64,000 nt of DNA from Brevundimonas sp. (GTDB lineage: Bacteria; Pseudomonadota; Alphaproteobacteria; Caulobacterales; Caulobacteraceae), in the NCBI RefSeq assembly GCF_027484365.1, contig NZ_JAIXTC010000019.1:1-64000 (forward strand). Reading direction: 5' to 3'. The translations under genes were made by a program, and so were the position numbers. Position 1 is the first letter of the stretch; the number at the start of each line of letters is the position of its first letter. Positions 35,533 through 47,777 of the stretch are shown here, piece after piece. The notes below the pieces were generated by a model, which saw nothing but the letters and a program-made list of their open reading frames with translations, searched no databases and was not told the DNA's origin.

Positions 35533-37617
35533 TCAGGCGCCCCAGGTGTAGATGGCGAAGGCGAGCAGACCGGCCACGCCGAGCAGCATCACGAACGCAT
35601 AGTGATAGACATAGCCGGACTGGATCTTCGCCAGTCGCGCGGCGGATTTCAGCGACGCCCATGCGACACCGTTCGGCCCCAGGCCGTCGATGATCTTCAC
35701 GTCCCCGATCTTCCAGAACAGGTCGCCAAGGCCCTTGGCGCCGCGCACGAAGATGAAGTCGTAGATCTCGTCAAAATACCACTTGTTGTAGAGGAAGCTC
35801 CACAGCGGGCCCTCCTTGGCCGCCATCCGCTTCGCCAGGCCCTCACGCATGACGTAGTAGTAGAAGGCAATGAAGGCGCCGAGCAGGGTCACCACCAGCG
35901 GTGACCACTTCACCCATTTCGGAACCTCGTGGCTGTCGTGCAGGACGTGGTTGTTCGCGCCCGAGAAGATGGCGCCGCGCCAGAACTCGGCCTCGTGGTG
36001 GCCGATGAAGCTCGGGGCGAAGACGAAACCTGCCGCGACGGCGCCGACCGACAGGGCGATCAGCGGCACCAGCATGATCCACGGGCTCTCGTGGGGCTTC
36101 AGCGGGCCGTGATGGCCATGGTCGTCGTGGGCATGATCATCATGCGCGTCCGGCGCCGAATGGGCGTGCGCAGCGTGGTCGTCGTGGCCGTGGTCATGAG
36201 CGTGGGCCGCCATCGCCTCTTCCGTCCACTGGGGCTTGTTGTGGAAGGTCATGAAGATCAGCCGCCACGAATAGTAGCTGGTCAGGGCCGCCGCGAAGAT
36301 GCCGACGATGAAGGCGAAATACCCCGCCGCAGAGTGACCGCTGGTCGCCGCCGCATAGGCGCTCTCGATGATCGAATCCTTGGAGTAGAAGCCGGCGAAG
36401 CCGCCGATCTCGGGGATGCCCAGACCGGTGATGGCGATCGTGCCGATCATCATCACGGCATAGGTGACCGGCAGCAGCTTCCACAGCCCGCCCATCTTCC
36501 GCATGTCCTGCTCGTGATGCATGCCGTGGATCACCGAGCCGGCGCCAAGGAACAGCAGGGCCTTGAAGAAGGCGTGGGTGAACAGGTGGAACATGGCGGA
36601 TTCGTAGACGCCGACGCCCGCCGCGAAGAACATGTAGCCCAGCTGCGAACAGGTCGAATAGGCGATGACCCGCTTGATGTCGTTCTGCATCAGACCGACG
36701 GTGGCGGCGAACAGGGCCGTGACCGCGCCGGTGATGGCGATGAGCAGGGAGGCCGTCGGGGCGTATTCGTAGATCGGGCTCAGCAGGCACACCATATAGA
36801 CGCCGGCGGTGACCATGGTCGCCGCGTGGATCAGGGCCGAGACCGGGGTCGGGCCCTCCATGGCGTCGGGCAGCCAGGTGTGCAGGAAGAACTGGGCCGA
36901 CTTGCCCATGGCGCCGATGAACAGCAGCACGCCGGCCAGGTCGAGCGCCGACCAAGTGTAGCCGAGGAACTCCCAGCCCGTGCCGGCCTTGGAGGCGATC
37001 AGCGGGAACAGTTCGGCAAACTGGATCGTGCCGAACATCCAGAAGACGGTGATGATGCCCAGGGCGAAGCCGAAGTCGCCGACGCGGTTGACGACGAAGG
37101 CCTTGATGGCCGCGGCGCTGGCGGTCGGCTTCTTGAACCAGAAACCGATCAGCAGGTACGAGGCCAGGCCCACCCCTTCCCAGCCGAAGAACAGCTGCAT
37201 GAAGTCGGCGGCGGTGACCAGGGCCAGCATGGCGAAGGTGAACAGCGACAGATAGGCGAAGAAGCGCGGCCGGGAGTCGTCCTCGGCCATATAGCCCCAC
37301 GAATACAGGTGGACGAGGGACGACACGGTCGTGACCACGACCAGCATGACGGCCGAGAGGGCATCGATGCGGATCGACCAGTTCGACTGGAAGTCACCCA
37401 CGGTGATGAAGGGTGAAACGACGACCGTGAACGGCTCCAGGTGACCCCAGGTCCACTGGCTGAACACGGTCCAGGCCACGGCGCACGAGAAGAACAGCAG
37501 GCCGGTCGTGACGATCTGCGAAGGAATGTCGCCGATGCGGCGTCCGAAGAAGCCGGCGATCGCGGCGCCGAGCAGGGGGGCGAAGACGCCCAGGGTAACG
37601 AGCAGTTCGAGAGACAC
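35533..37617 (-). CDS. nuoL: NADH-quinone oxidoreductase subunit L with His-rich loop
   Basis: The largest membrane subunit of complex I, 694 residues, starting at GTG. Motifs: [65 protein letters not shown], and a long C-terminal lateral helix region with [19 protein letters not shown]. Odd feature: residues about 467-504 form a loop very rich in His, Asp and Ala (repeated HDDH/HDHGH). It could bind divalent metal or buffer protons. Confidence 0.97.
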   Translation of the reverse strand: MSLELLVTLGVFAPLLGAAIAGFFGRRIGDIPSQIVTTGLLFFSCAVAWTVFSQWTWGHLEPFTVVVSPFITVGDFQSNWSIRIDALSAVMLVVVTTVSSLVHLYSWGYMAEDDSRPRFFAYLSLFTFAMLALVTAADFMQLFFGWEGVGLASYLLIGFWFKKPTASAAAIKAFVVNRVGDFGFALGIITVFWMFGTIQFAELFPLIASKAGTGWEFLGYTWSALDLAGVLLFIGAMGKSAQFFLHTWLPDAMEGPTPVSALIHAATMVTAGVYMVCLLSPIYEYAPTASLLIAITGAVTALFAATVGLMQNDIKRVIAYSTCSQLGYMFFAAGVGVYESAMFHLFTHAFFKALLFLGAGSVIHGMHHEQDMRKMGGLWKLLPVTYAVMMIGTIAITGLGIPEIGGFAGFYSKDSIIESAYAAATSGHSAAGYFAFIVGIFAAALTSYYSWRLIFMTFHNKPQWTEEAMAAHAHDHGHDDHAAHAHSAPDAHDDHAHDDHGHHGPLKPHESPWIMLVPLIALSVGAVAAGFVFAPSFIGHHEAEFWRGAIFSGANNHVLHDSHEVPKWVKWSPLVVTLLGAFIAFYYYVMREGLAKRMAAKEGPLWSFLYNKWYFDEIYDFIFVRGAKGLGDLFWKIGDVKIIDGLGPNGVAWASLKSAARLAKIQSGYVYHYAFVMLLGVAGLLAFAIYTWGA

Positions 37618-37619
37618 GA

Positions 37620-37928
37620 TCAGCCCTTCATCACGCTGGCGTCGTCAACCGCGATATCGCCGCGGTTGCGGAAGAAGGTCACCAGGATGGCCAGGCCCAC
37701 CGCGGCCTCGGCGGCGGCGACCGTCAGGACGAACATCGCCATGATCTGCCCCTGCACGTCGTGCAGATAGGCCGAGAAGGCGACGAAATTGATGTTCACG
37801 GCCAGCAGGATCAGCTCGACCGACATCAGAATGATGATGACGTTCTTGCGGTTCACGAAGATGCCGAAGACACCGATGGTGAACAGCATCGCCGCCACCG
37901 CCAGATAGTGCTGCAGGGTGACTTCCAT
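37620..37928 (-). CDS. nuoK: NADH-quinone oxidoreductase subunit K
   Basis: The 102-residue subunit has three helices. Conserved membrane Glu residues are visible in [19 protein letters not shown] and [14 protein letters not shown]. Its start overlaps the nuoJ stop (TGATG). Confidence 0.96.
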   Translation of the reverse strand: MEVTLQHYLAVAAMLFTIGVFGIFVNRKNVIIILMSVELILLAVNINFVAFSAYLHDVQGQIMAMFVLTVAAAEAAVGLAILVTFFRNRGDIAVDDASVMKG

Positions 37929-38554
37929 CAGCGCAGTTCCTCGCCCGTCACGCCGACGCCGGTGACGACGCCCTTGATCTCGACCGAGGTCTTGCGGTCG
38001 CGGTTGGTCTGGGCGCCCGGGTCCTGGCGGCGGACCGAGGTCCGCTTGCGCAGGGTCAGGACGATGGCGCCGATCATGGCGATCAGCAGGACGATCCCGG
38101 CCGCCTGGAAGAAGTAGACATAGTCCGTATAGAGCACCCGCCCGATCGTCTCGACGTTGGAGGCGTCAGGGCCGGCGACCGCCGGGGCCAGGGCGTCGGC
38201 CGTCGCGCCGCCCTGGACCACCACGATCGAGATCATGATCATCTCGGCCAGCAGGATGCCCGCGACGATCGCGGCCAGCGGCAGATAGGTCGCATATCCC
38301 TCGCGCAGGCGGACGAAGTCGACGTCCAGCATCATCACGACGAACAGGAACAGCACCGCGACGGCGCCGACGTAGACGACCACCAGAAGCATGGCGAGGA
38401 ACTCCGCGCCCAGCAGGACGAACAGCCCGGCCGACGAGAAGAAGGCCAGGATCAGCCACAGGACCGAGTGCACGGGATTACGCGCCGTCACGACCAGAAG
38501 GCCGGACGCCACGGCTGTCGCCGCCAGCAGATAGAAGGCTATGCCTTGCAGCAT
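37928..38554 (-). CDS. nuoJ: NADH-quinone oxidoreductase subunit J
   Basis: The 208-residue product has five helices. [52 protein letters not shown] contains the family's helix-3 pi-bulge region. A polar C-terminal tail of about 40 residues ([17 protein letters not shown]) extends beyond the usual end. A 63-base gap separates it from nuoI. Confidence 0.95.
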   Translation of the reverse strand: MLQGIAFYLLAATAVASGLLVVTARNPVHSVLWLILAFFSSAGLFVLLGAEFLAMLLVVVYVGAVAVLFLFVVMMLDVDFVRLREGYATYLPLAAIVAGILLAEMIMISIVVVQGGATADALAPAVAGPDASNVETIGRVLYTDYVYFFQAAGIVLLIAMIGAIVLTLRKRTSVRRQDPGAQTNRDRKTSVEIKGVVTGVGVTGEELR

Positions 38555-38617
38555 GGGAGGGACGATGCCCCTTTCAGTCGGTTGGGCGGCGAACCCGCAG
38601 GGATTCGCGCGCTTCGT

Positions 38618-39109
38618 TTAGCGATAGGGTGCGTCGAGTTCCAGATTCTTCGCGATCTGCCGTTCCCAGCGGTCGCCATTATCCAGCAATCGAGCCTTGT
38701 CGTAGTAGAGTTCCTCGCGCGTCTCGGTCGCGAACTCGGAGTTCGGTCCCTCGACGATGGCGTCCACCGGGCAGGCCTCCTGGCACAGGCCGCAGTAGAT
38801 GCATTTGACCATGTCGATGTCGTAGCGGGTCGTGCGGCGGCTGCAGTCCGAGCGGGGTTCCGACTCGATCGTGATGGCCTGGGCCGGGCAGATGGCCTCG
38901 CACAGCTTGCAGGCGATGCAGCGTTCCTCGCCGTTCGCATAGCGGCGCAGGGCGTGCTCGCCCCGGAAGCGCGGCGACTGCGGGCCGCGCTCGAACGGAT
39001 AGTTCACCGTGGCCTTGGGCCGGGCCATGTATTTCAGCGACAGGCCGATGGCGCCGAACAGGTCCAGCATCATCGCGCCCTTGGCGGCCTGGGCGATACG
39101 CGTGATCAT
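38618..39109 (-). CDS. nuoI: NADH-quinone oxidoreductase subunit I
   Basis: Carries clusters N6a and N6b. The 163-residue product has two ferredoxin motifs, [12 protein letters not shown] near residue 64 and [12 protein letters not shown] near 103, separated normally. [29 protein letters not shown] is typical of NuoI N-termini. The ATG overlaps the stop of the small lipoprotein gene (ATGA), supporting this start. Confidence 0.96.
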   Translation of the reverse strand: MITRIAQAAKGAMMLDLFGAIGLSLKYMARPKATVNYPFERGPQSPRFRGEHALRRYANGEERCIACKLCEAICPAQAITIESEPRSDCSRRTTRYDIDMVKCIYCGLCQEACPVDAIVEGPNSEFATETREELYYDKARLLDNGDRWERQIAKNLELDAPYR

Positions 39110-39327
39110 CGGACAGGGTCTCCCGGACGCGTGCAGTCGCGGCGATAGCGATCCGTGTCCTTGTTCATGATGGCGCACAGGCGGACGCGTTCTGCCTCCT
39201 GGCGCTCGATGCCCTCCTGGCGGCGTTGCCACTGATAGGGCGAGGTGGGTTCGGCTTCATACGGGGCCGGGAAGGCGCAGCCGGCGAGCGTGGCGGCCGT
39301 AAGGGCGATGAGGACCATCCGGATCAT
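39106..39327 (-). CDS. Small lipoprotein encoded between nuoH and nuoI
   Basis: The 73-residue product has a lipoprotein signal [17 protein letters not shown] with the lipid Cys at residue 17, then a polar, Glu/Arg-rich body ([28 protein letters not shown]) and a second and third Cys. No family recognised. Its ATG shares four bases with the nuoH stop and its TGA shares bases with the nuoI ATG, so it is translated inside the nuo operon. It may be a complex I assembly or accessory factor, or an unrelated passenger. Confidence 0.7.
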   Translation of the reverse strand: MIRMVLIALTAATLAGCAFPAPYEAEPTSPYQWQRRQEGIERQEAERVRLCAIMNKDTDRYRRDCTRPGDPVR

Positions 39328-40397
39328 CCTCCCACCGCGAACACGCGCCAGGCCGAGGTGACGACGACCGCCACCAGCGAGGTCGGCAGGAAGATCTTCC
39401 AGCCCAGACGCATCAGCTGGTCGTAGCGGTAGCGGGGCACGAAGGCCTTCACCAGAGAGATCATGAAGAACCAGAAGACGATCTTGGCGAAGAAGATCAG
39501 GAACAGCAGCAGGTTCAGCAGGATCGGCGGCCAGCCGGCGGCGAAGTCGATCGGGAAGCCGGGGTTCCAGCCGCCGAAGAACAGGATGCTCATCATCGCG
39601 CACATGAAGATGATGTTCACGTACTCGCCCATCATGAACAGCAGATAGGGCGTCGACGAGTATTCGACCTGATAGCCGGCCACGAGCTCGGACTCGGCCT
39701 CGGGCAGGTCGAACGGCGGACGGTTGGTTTCGGCCAGGGCCGAGACGAAGAACATCACCATCATCGGCACCATGACGACGAACAGCGGCCAGGTCCCCTC
39801 GCCGCCCCCGAAGACGTACCAGTTCCAGAACCAGCCCTCCTGCGACTCCACGATGGACGACAGGTTCATCGTCCCGGCCAGCAGGATGACGTTGATGATG
39901 ATCAGGCCGATGGAGACCTCATAGGACACCATCTGGGCAGCGGACCGCAGCGAGCCGAGGAACGGGTACTTCGAGTTCGAAGCCCAGCCGCCCATGATGA
40001 TGCCGTAGACGCCCATCGAGGAGATGGCGAAGACATAGAGGATGCCGACGTTCAGGTCCGACACGACCCAGCCGGGCGCGAACGGAATGACGGCCCAGAC
40101 CGCGAAGGCCGTGATCACCGTGATCACCGGAGCCAGAAGGAAGACGAACTTGTCCGCGCCGGCGGGGACGACGATCTCCTTCAGGACGAATTTGATCATG
40201 TCCGCGAAGGACTGAAGCAGGCCGAACGGGCCGACGACGTTCGGGCCCTTTCTCATCTGGACGCCCGCCCAGATCTTGCGGTCGGCCAGCAGCAGGAAGG
40301 CGACGGCGATCAGCACCCCGACCGTGATCAGGGCGACCGCCCCGGTCGTGGCCAGGGTCCAGCCGAGCGGCGTGGTCCAGAAGGAAGTCGATTCCAT
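39324..40397 (-). CDS. nuoH: NADH-quinone oxidoreductase subunit H
   Basis: The quinone-site membrane subunit, 357 residues with eight helices. Motifs: [64 protein letters not shown], and [27 protein letters not shown], the conserved loop near quinone. It ends in a short hydrophobic tail. Confidence 0.97.
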   Translation of the reverse strand: MESTSFWTTPLGWTLATTGAVALITVGVLIAVAFLLLADRKIWAGVQMRKGPNVVGPFGLLQSFADMIKFVLKEIVVPAGADKFVFLLAPVITVITAFAVWAVIPFAPGWVVSDLNVGILYVFAISSMGVYGIIMGGWASNSKYPFLGSLRSAAQMVSYEVSIGLIIINVILLAGTMNLSSIVESQEGWFWNWYVFGGGEGTWPLFVVMVPMMVMFFVSALAETNRPPFDLPEAESELVAGYQVEYSSTPYLLFMMGEYVNIIFMCAMMSILFFGGWNPGFPIDFAAGWPPILLNLLLFLIFFAKIVFWFFMISLVKAFVPRYRYDQLMRLGWKIFLPTSLVAVVVTSAWRVFAVGG

Positions 40398-40401
40398 GCG
40401 T

Positions 40402-42447
40402 CTACTCCGCCGCCAGCAGGGCCGGAGCCATGCGCTGGGCGCTGAGCTCGGCCATGGTCGCGCTGGCGCGCGCGATCGGGTTGTTCAGATAGGGGTCGAC
40501 CACGGCCGAGGCGAAGGCGACATCGCCCAGTTCGCCCTTCTGGCCCAGGCTCGCCACGTCGAACGACCCGGCCGGGGCCAGATAGTCGATACGGCCGAAG
40601 GTCGGGTGATCCGACATCAACTTCGTGCGCAGCTGGTCGAGGGTGTCATACGGCAGGGTATGGCCGACACGTTCCGACAGGGCGCGAAGGATGGCCCAGT
40701 CCTCTTTCGCATCGCCCTTCGGGAAGACGGCGCGTTCGCCCATTTGAACCCGGCCCTCGGTGTTGACGTAGAGGCCCGACTTCTCGGTCCAGGCCGCGCC
40801 CGGCAGGATGACGTCGGCGGTATGCGCGCCGCGGTCGCCGTGGCTGCCCAGATAGACCTTGAAGGCCTTCGACGGACCGGTCTCGATTTCGTCGGCGCCG
40901 AGCAGGAACAGGACATCCACCGCGTCCCGCTGCATCATCTCGTGGGCCGACATGCCGCCGGTCGCAGGCACGAAGCCCATGTCCAGGCCACCGACGCGGG
41001 CGGCCGCGTGATGCAGGACGTTGAAGCCGTTCCAGCCGTCCTTCACGACGCCGAGCTTGGCGGCGAGCTTGCCGAGTTGTTGCAGCACCCGGGCGCCGTC
41101 CGGGCCCGAGAGAGCGCCCGCGCCGACAACGATGGCCGGACGCTCTGCGTTCGACAGGGCGTCGGATGCGGCCTTCGGCAGCTTCGACAGAGTCTTGGCG
41201 CCCCGGCCGACGACGTCGAAGTCATAGGTCAGGTCCGCGGCGTCGCCGATGACGCCGACACGGGTCTTGCCGGCCAGCCAGCTCTTGCGGATCCGCTGGT
41301 TCAGCAGCGGCGCCTCGGTGCGCGGATTGACGCCCACCAGCAGGATGGAGTCGGCCTCTTCCAGCCCTTGCAGGCCGGTGTTGAACAGCCAGCCCTCGCG
41401 CGGGCCATAGCCGAGGGCCGAGCCGTCCTGGCGGCAGTCGGTGTTGTTCGAGCCCAGGGCGCGGAATAGGTCCAGCGCCGCCTTCATCGATTCCGCGTCC
41501 TGAAGATCGCCGGCGATGACGCCGATCCTGTCGGCCGAAGCCGCCGTCAGTTTCGATGCCACGGCGTTCAGCGCCTCGTCCCACGAGGCGGCGCGCAGCT
41601 TGCCGTTCTCACGGACATAGGGGCGGTCCAGGCGACGCGCCTGCAGGCCGTCGACGACGTAGCGGCTCTTGTCCGACAGCCACTCCTCGTTGATGCCCTC
41701 GTGCACGCGCGGCAGGATCCGCATGACCTCGGCACCCTTGGACTGGGCCGAGATGTTGGAGCCCAGGGCGTCCATGACGTCGATGGTCTCGGTCTTCTTC
41801 AGCTCCCACGGACGATAGTGGAACTGCCACGGCCGGTGGGTCAGGGCGCCGACGGGGCAAAGGTCGTTGACGTTGCCCGACAGCTCGGAGTTCACGGCCT
41901 GTTCGAGATAGGTCGTGATCTCGGCGTCCTCGCCGCGCGAGATCATGCCGATGTCCGGCACGCCGGCGACTTCACTGATGAAGCGCACGCAACGGGTGCA
42001 CTGGATGCACCGCGTCATGAAGGTCTTGATGGTCGGACCCATGTGCTTTTCTTCGACCGCGCGCTTGTTCTCCGCATAGCGGGAACCGTCGCGGCCATAG
42101 CCCATGGCCTGGTCCTGCAGGTCGCACTCGCCGCCCTGGTCGCAGATCGGGCAATCCAGCGGGTGGTTGATGAGCAGGAACTCCATCACCCCTTCACGCG
42201 CCTTCTTCACCATCGGCGTGTCGGTGAAGATCATCTGGCCTTCGGCGGCCGGAAGCGCGCACGAGGCCTGGGGCTTCGGCGGTCCTGGCTTCACCTCGAC
42301 CAGGCACATGCGACAGTTGCCGGCGATCGACAGTCGCTCGTGATAGCAGAAACGCGGGATCTCGTGCCCGGCGCGCTCGGCGACCTGGAGCACGGTCATG
42401 CCGGGCTCGAACTCGACATCGACGCCGTTGACCTTGGCGACGGGCAT
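40402..42447 (-). CDS. nuoG: NADH-quinone oxidoreductase subunit G
   Basis: The iron-sulfur hub of the peripheral arm, 681 residues. The N-terminal 2Fe-2S Cys are in [21 protein letters not shown]; the His/Cys cluster N5 is in [17 protein letters not shown]; 4Fe-4S Cys are in [12 protein letters not shown] and [11 protein letters not shown] molybdopterin-like domain without cofactor follows. The start overlaps the stop of an inserted lipoprotein gene (TGATG). Confidence 0.97.
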   Translation of the reverse strand: MPVAKVNGVDVEFEPGMTVLQVAERAGHEIPRFCYHERLSIAGNCRMCLVEVKPGPPKPQASCALPAAEGQMIFTDTPMVKKAREGVMEFLLINHPLDCPICDQGGECDLQDQAMGYGRDGSRYAENKRAVEEKHMGPTIKTFMTRCIQCTRCVRFISEVAGVPDIGMISRGEDAEITTYLEQAVNSELSGNVNDLCPVGALTHRPWQFHYRPWELKKTETIDVMDALGSNISAQSKGAEVMRILPRVHEGINEEWLSDKSRYVVDGLQARRLDRPYVRENGKLRAASWDEALNAVASKLTAASADRIGVIAGDLQDAESMKAALDLFRALGSNNTDCRQDGSALGYGPREGWLFNTGLQGLEEADSILLVGVNPRTEAPLLNQRIRKSWLAGKTRVGVIGDAADLTYDFDVVGRGAKTLSKLPKAASDALSNAERPAIVVGAGALSGPDGARVLQQLGKLAAKLGVVKDGWNGFNVLHHAAARVGGLDMGFVPATGGMSAHEMMQRDAVDVLFLLGADEIETGPSKAFKVYLGSHGDRGAHTADVILPGAAWTEKSGLYVNTEGRVQMGERAVFPKGDAKEDWAILRALSERVGHTLPYDTLDQLRTKLMSDHPTFGRIDYLAPAGSFDVASLGQKGELGDVAFASAVVDPYLNNPIARASATMAELSAQRMAPALLAAE

Positions 42448-42944
42448 CAGCGGACCTCTTCTTCAGCGCGAACGACCTCGGCGGCCGTCTGCGTCGTGCC
42501 GTCAGGCAGCGTTTGGGTGATCTCGATCTCGTCGCCGCGCATGGCGTAGCGCACGACCGGATCGCCGGACTCATTCATCCACCGCACGGAGGCGGGGTCG
42601 GGCAGATCCAGCGGCTTCCACACGACGAGACCATCGGCCGCGCGGCACTGGGCCTTCATCAGGCCGCCGTCAACCGGCGCGCGCCACTGGGCAGTCAGCA
42701 CGTCGCCTTCGGTCCCCGTCAGTTCGATCGCAGTGATTTCCTGTCCATGGATGGCGGCGAGGCCGGCCTTGCAGACCCGGCGCAGGTCGACCGCCGTCAG
42801 CACCGCCGGCGTCTGCGCCACGGCGTCGGACACCGGCGCCTCGGCGGCGACGATCTCGGTCGGCGTCGGCCCGGCCGTCTCCGGCGCCGGGTTGCAGGCG
42901 GCCAGGGTGGTCAGCGCTAAGGACAGGATGAGCACAGGCCGCAT
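42447..42944 (-). CDS. Lipoprotein encoded between nuoF and nuoG
   Basis: The 165-residue product has a lipoprotein signal MRPVLILSLALTTLAAC (Cys17), a Pro/Ala/Thr linker and a compact domain of about 115 residues (LTAVDLRRVCKAGLAAIHGQEITAIEL, WRAPVDGGLMKAQCRAADGLVVWKPLDL). The domain has two Cys that could form a disulfide. No family recognised. It lies 3 bases after nuoF and its stop overlaps the nuoG start, so it is bound into the complex I operon. Confidence 0.78.
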   Translation of the reverse strand: MRPVLILSLALTTLAACNPAPETAGPTPTEIVAAEAPVSDAVAQTPAVLTAVDLRRVCKAGLAAIHGQEITAIELTGTEGDVLTAQWRAPVDGGLMKAQCRAADGLVVWKPLDLPDPASVRWMNESGDPVVRYAMRGDEIEITQTLPDGTTQTAAEVVRAEEEVR

Positions 42945-42947
42945 CCC

Positions 42948-44261
<1,314 letters not shown>

Positions 44262-44648
44262 CAGCGGGTTCCCTCCACGACCTGAGCCGCCGACGCCCTT
44301 GCCGCGCGGGCGCGAGAGTTCGCTGCGGCGATCGCCCGTCTGGCGCTCGCTGGGCGGAGGCGGACGCTGGCCGCCTGAGTTCGTAGGTGTCTGATCAGGC
44401 GCATTCGGGGAACCGGCGGGAGGAGACGGAAGTGACGGTGCGGCGGGCGACGCAGGGGCAGGCTGTGCCGGAACCCCGCCCAGAGGCAGGGCGCCGGCGC
44501 CCATGAGATTGGCCATAAACAGGCCGGCGACGCCGCGCTTCGGTTGTTTCGATGTCACGACGGTCCCCCGAACGTCTTGAGATCACGAACACTGCACCGG
44601 TCATCGGACAATCACGCGACGGTTCGCCAAAGGCGGGACGCAAGTCGC
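44262..44648 (-). other. 387-base gap with open frame in phase with nuoF
   Basis: No independent gene is supported here. On the leftward strand, 44262-44558 stays open in the nuoF frame. It would encode a hydrophobic start ([17 protein letters not shown]) followed by a low-complexity Pro/Ser/Arg/Gly segment. High GC favours chance open frames, and nuoF has a better start at 44261. The stretch may instead be leader or spacer sequence between the small membrane gene and nuoF. Confidence 0.4.
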
Positions 44649-44921
44649 TCATTGTGCGCCTCCGTCCAGCTCGGCCATGCGACGGCGGTGATAGCGGGTG
44701 CGCAGGAAGATGGCGGCCAGCATCAGGGCCCATCCGGCCGCCAGCGCCGCATAGCCTGCCATCTGCACGATTTCGGAGAGCCCGCCAGCGCGTGTCGCGC
44801 CCCAGACCAGAATGGCCCCGAGCAGCACCAGGCCGAAGCCCGCCAGCCGCTGGTTGCGGCCCACGGCGCGGATTTCCGCACGATAGGCTGCCACCTTCTC
44901 GTCGGTCCTCTCGTCGGTCAT
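44649..44921 (-). CDS. Two-helix small membrane protein in nuo operon
   Basis: The 90-residue product has a charged N-terminus (MTDERTDEKVAAYRAEIRAVGRNQRL), two membrane helices (about 27-44 and 54-73) and a basic C-terminal end (RTRYHRRRM). Unknown family. It lies between nuoE and nuoF on the operon strand, 45 bases after another tiny membrane gene. Confidence 0.65.
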   Translation of the reverse strand: MTDERTDEKVAAYRAEIRAVGRNQRLAGFGLVLLGAILVWGATRAGGLSEIVQMAGYAALAAGWALMLAAIFLRTRYHRRRMAELDGGAQ

Positions 44922-44966
44922 GCCCTGACCTCGCCCGAGCCGCAGATTGCTGGTTGAGCGCCCATA

Positions 44967-45155
44967 TCACTTGTCGCCCTTGGGCTTGCGCACCCGTCCG
45001 GCCAGCCCGATGGCGATGAACGCAATACCGATCGCGAGAAAGGCCGCGTTGTTGTCCCCGGACAGCCCGAGCACGAAAAACACGAACCCGATCGCGAAGA
45101 AGGCGTCGGTGTTCTTCAGGGATTGGCCCGACTTGGGATCGACAGGTTCGGTCAC
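44967..45155 (-). CDS. 62-residue membrane protein coupled to nuoE
   Basis: GTG start overlapping the nuoE stop by four bases (GTGA). The product has a polar N-terminus ([17 protein letters not shown]) and two closely spaced hydrophobic segments (FFAIGFVFFVLGLSG and AFLAIGIAFIAIGLAG), then KPKGDK. The two segments are near-repeats of each other. Unknown family; the overlap supports real translation. Confidence 0.65.
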   Translation of the reverse strand: MTEPVDPKSGQSLKNTDAFFAIGFVFFVLGLSGDNNAAFLAIGIAFIAIGLAGRVRKPKGDK

Positions 45156-45814
45156 GCCGTCACCGGCTCGGAGTTCGGGAGTTTCTTGATCTTCTTGGCG
45201 GCCGAGCCGTCATACAGCTTCGGATCGGTCAGGGTCAGGGCCCCGCCCTCCGGCGCCGAGTTGACGCGATCGACGCGCGGACCCGGCTTCGGCGTCTTGC
45301 CCGCCGCGAAGTCGTCGATGATCTGGTTCATGTCCGAGGCCGTCAGGTCCTCGAAATAGTAGTCGTTGATCATGGCCATCGGCGCGTTGACGCAGGCGCC
45401 CAGGCACTCGACCTCTTCCCAGTAGAATTTGCCGTCGGCCGACAGGGTCTGTTTCGGACCGATCCGGTTCTTGCAGACCTTCATCAGCTCACCCGAGCCG
45501 CGCAGCATGCAGGGCGTCGTGCCGCACACCTGGATCAGGGCGGCCGAACCCACCGGCTCCAGCATGAACATCGTGTAGAAGGTCGCGACCTCCAGCACCC
45601 GGATGTAGGCCATGTCGAGCTTGTCGGCGATGGCGCGGATGGCGGGCTCGGAGACCCAGCCCTCCTGCTTCTGCACCAGCCACAGCATCGGAATCACGGC
45701 CGAGCGCGCGCGGTCCGCCGGATATTTGGCGATCCACCAGTCGACCTTCTTCATCGTCTCCTTCGAGAAGGCGAATGAGGCTGGCTGTTCCTTGGCGAGG
45801 CGGCGAACGCTCAT
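45152..45814 (-). CDS. nuoE: NADH-quinone oxidoreductase subunit E
   Basis: Carries the 2Fe-2S cluster N1a. The 220-residue product has the Cys ligands in [13 protein letters not shown] and [12 protein letters not shown] type motifs (here [12 protein letters not shown]), preceded by [14 protein letters not shown] Lys/Pro-rich tail ends it. The ATG shares four bases with the nuoD stop. Confidence 0.96.
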   Translation of the reverse strand: MSVRRLAKEQPASFAFSKETMKKVDWWIAKYPADRARSAVIPMLWLVQKQEGWVSEPAIRAIADKLDMAYIRVLEVATFYTMFMLEPVGSAALIQVCGTTPCMLRGSGELMKVCKNRIGPKQTLSADGKFYWEEVECLGACVNAPMAMINDYYFEDLTASDMNQIIDDFAAGKTPKPGPRVDRVNSAPEGGALTLTDPKLYDGSAAKKIKKLPNSEPVTA

Positions 45815-47121
45815 CGGTCCACTTCTCCGAAAACGATGTCGAGCGAGCCGAGGATGGCGGAGACGTCGGCCAGCATGTGGCCGCGGTTCATCCAGTCCAT
45901 CGCCTGCAGGTGACGGAAGCCGGGGGCCGAGATCTTCACCCGGTACGGCTTGTTGGTGCCGTCGGACACCAGATAGATGCCGAACTCGCCCTTGGGCGCC
46001 TCGACAGAGGCGTAGACCTCGCCGGCCGGGGTGTGGAAGCCTTCGGTATAGAGTTTGAAGTGATGGATCAGGGCTTCCATCGACCGCTTCATCTCGCCGC
46101 GCTTGGGCGGAACGATCTTGTTGTCCTCGACCATGACCGGATCGCCGGGACAGTTCCGGAGCTTGTGGATGCACTGCTCCATGATGTGCACCGACTGCTT
46201 CATCTCCTCGATGCGCACGAGGTAGCGGTCCCAGCAGTCGCCGTTCTTGCCGACGACGATGTCGAACTCCAGCTCGGCATAGCATTCGTAGGGCTGCGAC
46301 TTGCGCAGGTCCCAGGCGATGTCGGACCCGCGCAGCATGACCCCGGAGAAGCCCCACTGCTGGGCCTGCGCCTTGGTCACCACGCCGATGTCGACATTCC
46401 GCTGCTTGAAGATGCGGTTCTCGGTGACGAGGCTCTCGATGTCCTTCAGCGCCGCCGGGAATTCGGCGCACCAGCGTCCGATGTCGTCGATCAGGGCCAT
46501 CGGCAGGTCCTGGTGGACGCCGCCCGGCCGGAAATAGTTGGCGTGCAGACGCGCGCCACAGGCCCGCTCGTAGAAGACCATGAGCTTCTCGCGCTCCTCG
46601 AAGCCCCACAGCGGGGGCGTCAGGGCGCCGACGTCCAGGGCCTGGGTCGTCACATTGAGCATGTGCGACAGGATGCGGCCGATTTCCGAATACAGGACCC
46701 GGATCAACTGGGCGCGGTAAGGGACCTCGATCTCGAGCAGCCGCTCGATGGCCAGGCAGAAGGCGTGCTCCTGGTTCATCGGGGCGACATAGTCGAGCCG
46801 GTCCAGATAAGGCACGTTCTGGAGGTAGGTGCGCGCCTCCATCAGCTTCTCGGTGCCGCGGTGCAGCAGGCCGATGTGCGGATCGACGCGCTCGACCACC
46901 TCGCCGTCCAGCTCCAGCACCAGACGCAGCACGCCGTGGGCGGCCGGATGTTGCGGGCCGAAGTTGATGGTGAACTTGCGGTCGTCCATCTCGCGCGCGT
47001 GCGCGGTCAGACCGTCGTCGAAGACGCCCATGTCGTGGGACATATGGCCCAGGTCGTCCGTGACGAGGTCGAGGTCGGCGCGGGCGGGCGTCTCGTTCGC
47101 GATGGTGTGTCCGTCAGCCAT
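45811..47121 (-). CDS. nuoD: NADH-quinone oxidoreductase subunit D
   Basis: The quinone-binding peripheral subunit, 436 residues. Motifs: [22 protein letters not shown] (the quinone-site HPAAHG), [33 protein letters not shown], and PGGVHQDLP. The first ~45 residues are a variable extension. It overlaps nuoC by one base. Confidence 0.97.
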   Translation of the reverse strand: MADGHTIANETPARADLDLVTDDLGHMSHDMGVFDDGLTAHAREMDDRKFTINFGPQHPAAHGVLRLVLELDGEVVERVDPHIGLLHRGTEKLMEARTYLQNVPYLDRLDYVAPMNQEHAFCLAIERLLEIEVPYRAQLIRVLYSEIGRILSHMLNVTTQALDVGALTPPLWGFEEREKLMVFYERACGARLHANYFRPGGVHQDLPMALIDDIGRWCAEFPAALKDIESLVTENRIFKQRNVDIGVVTKAQAQQWGFSGVMLRGSDIAWDLRKSQPYECYAELEFDIVVGKNGDCWDRYLVRIEEMKQSVHIMEQCIHKLRNCPGDPVMVEDNKIVPPKRGEMKRSMEALIHHFKLYTEGFHTPAGEVYASVEAPKGEFGIYLVSDGTNKPYRVKISAPGFRHLQAMDWMNRGHMLADVSAILGSLDIVFGEVDR

Positions 47122-47777
47122 CAGGCCTTGCCTCCCGAAGGCGTTCCGGCCGAGCCGACGGCCTTCTCGTCGCCCGGAAGGACCGGGGCCGGATACTCCG
47201 CGCCTTCCCAGGGGGACAGGAAGTCGAAGTTGCGGAATTCCTGCGTCAGCTTGACGGGTTCATACACCACCCGCTTCTGCTCCTCGTCGTAGCGGACCTC
47301 GACATAACCCGTCATCGGGAAGTCCTTGCGCAGCGGGTGCCCCTGGAAACCGTAGTCGGTCAGGAGCCGGCGCAGGTCCGGGTGGTTCGAGAACAGCATG
47401 CCGTACATGTCGAACGCCTCGCGCTCGAACCAGCCGGCCGAGGGATAGACACCGATCACGCTGGGGACGGGCTGGACCTCGTCGGTCGCCACCTTGACCC
47501 GGAGGCGGGCGTTCCGCGTCAGGGACAGCAGGTGATAGACCACGTCGAACCGCTCGGCCCGATCCGGATAGTCGACGCCGCAGACGTCCAGCAACTGCTG
47601 GAAGCCGAACCGGTCGCGCAGGTCGGTCATGACCTCGACGATCCGGTCACGGTGGCAGGTGATGGTCAGCTCGCCAAAGGCCACGGTCGCATCGACCTGC
47701 AGCTCTGCGACCATTTCCTGACCCAGGGGGGTCAGGGTCTCGGTGTTGCGCGCGACCGTCGCGAGGTGCCCGTTCAT
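47121..47777 (-). CDS. nuoC: NADH-quinone oxidoreductase subunit C
   Basis: A 218-residue peripheral-arm subunit with the 30 kDa signature [37 protein letters not shown]. The C-terminus has a short variable tail ending GTPSGGKA. The ATG overlaps the nuoB stop (ATGA). Confidence 0.95.
   Translation of the reverse strand: MNGHLATVARNTETLTPLGQEMVAELQVDATVAFGELTITCHRDRIVEVMTDLRDRFGFQQLLDVCGVDYPDRAERFDVVYHLLSLTRNARLRVKVATDEVQPVPSVIGVYPSAGWFEREAFDMYGMLFSNHPDLRRLLTDYGFQGHPLRKDFPMTGYVEVRYDEEQKRVVYEPVKLTQEFRNFDFLSPWEGAEYPAPVLPGDEKAVGSAGTPSGGKA

Noticed and set aside
35929-37416. 495-codon rightward frame opposite nuoL
   Set aside because: Shadow of nuoL; composition is His/Asp/Glu/Gly-rich without membrane or domain pattern.
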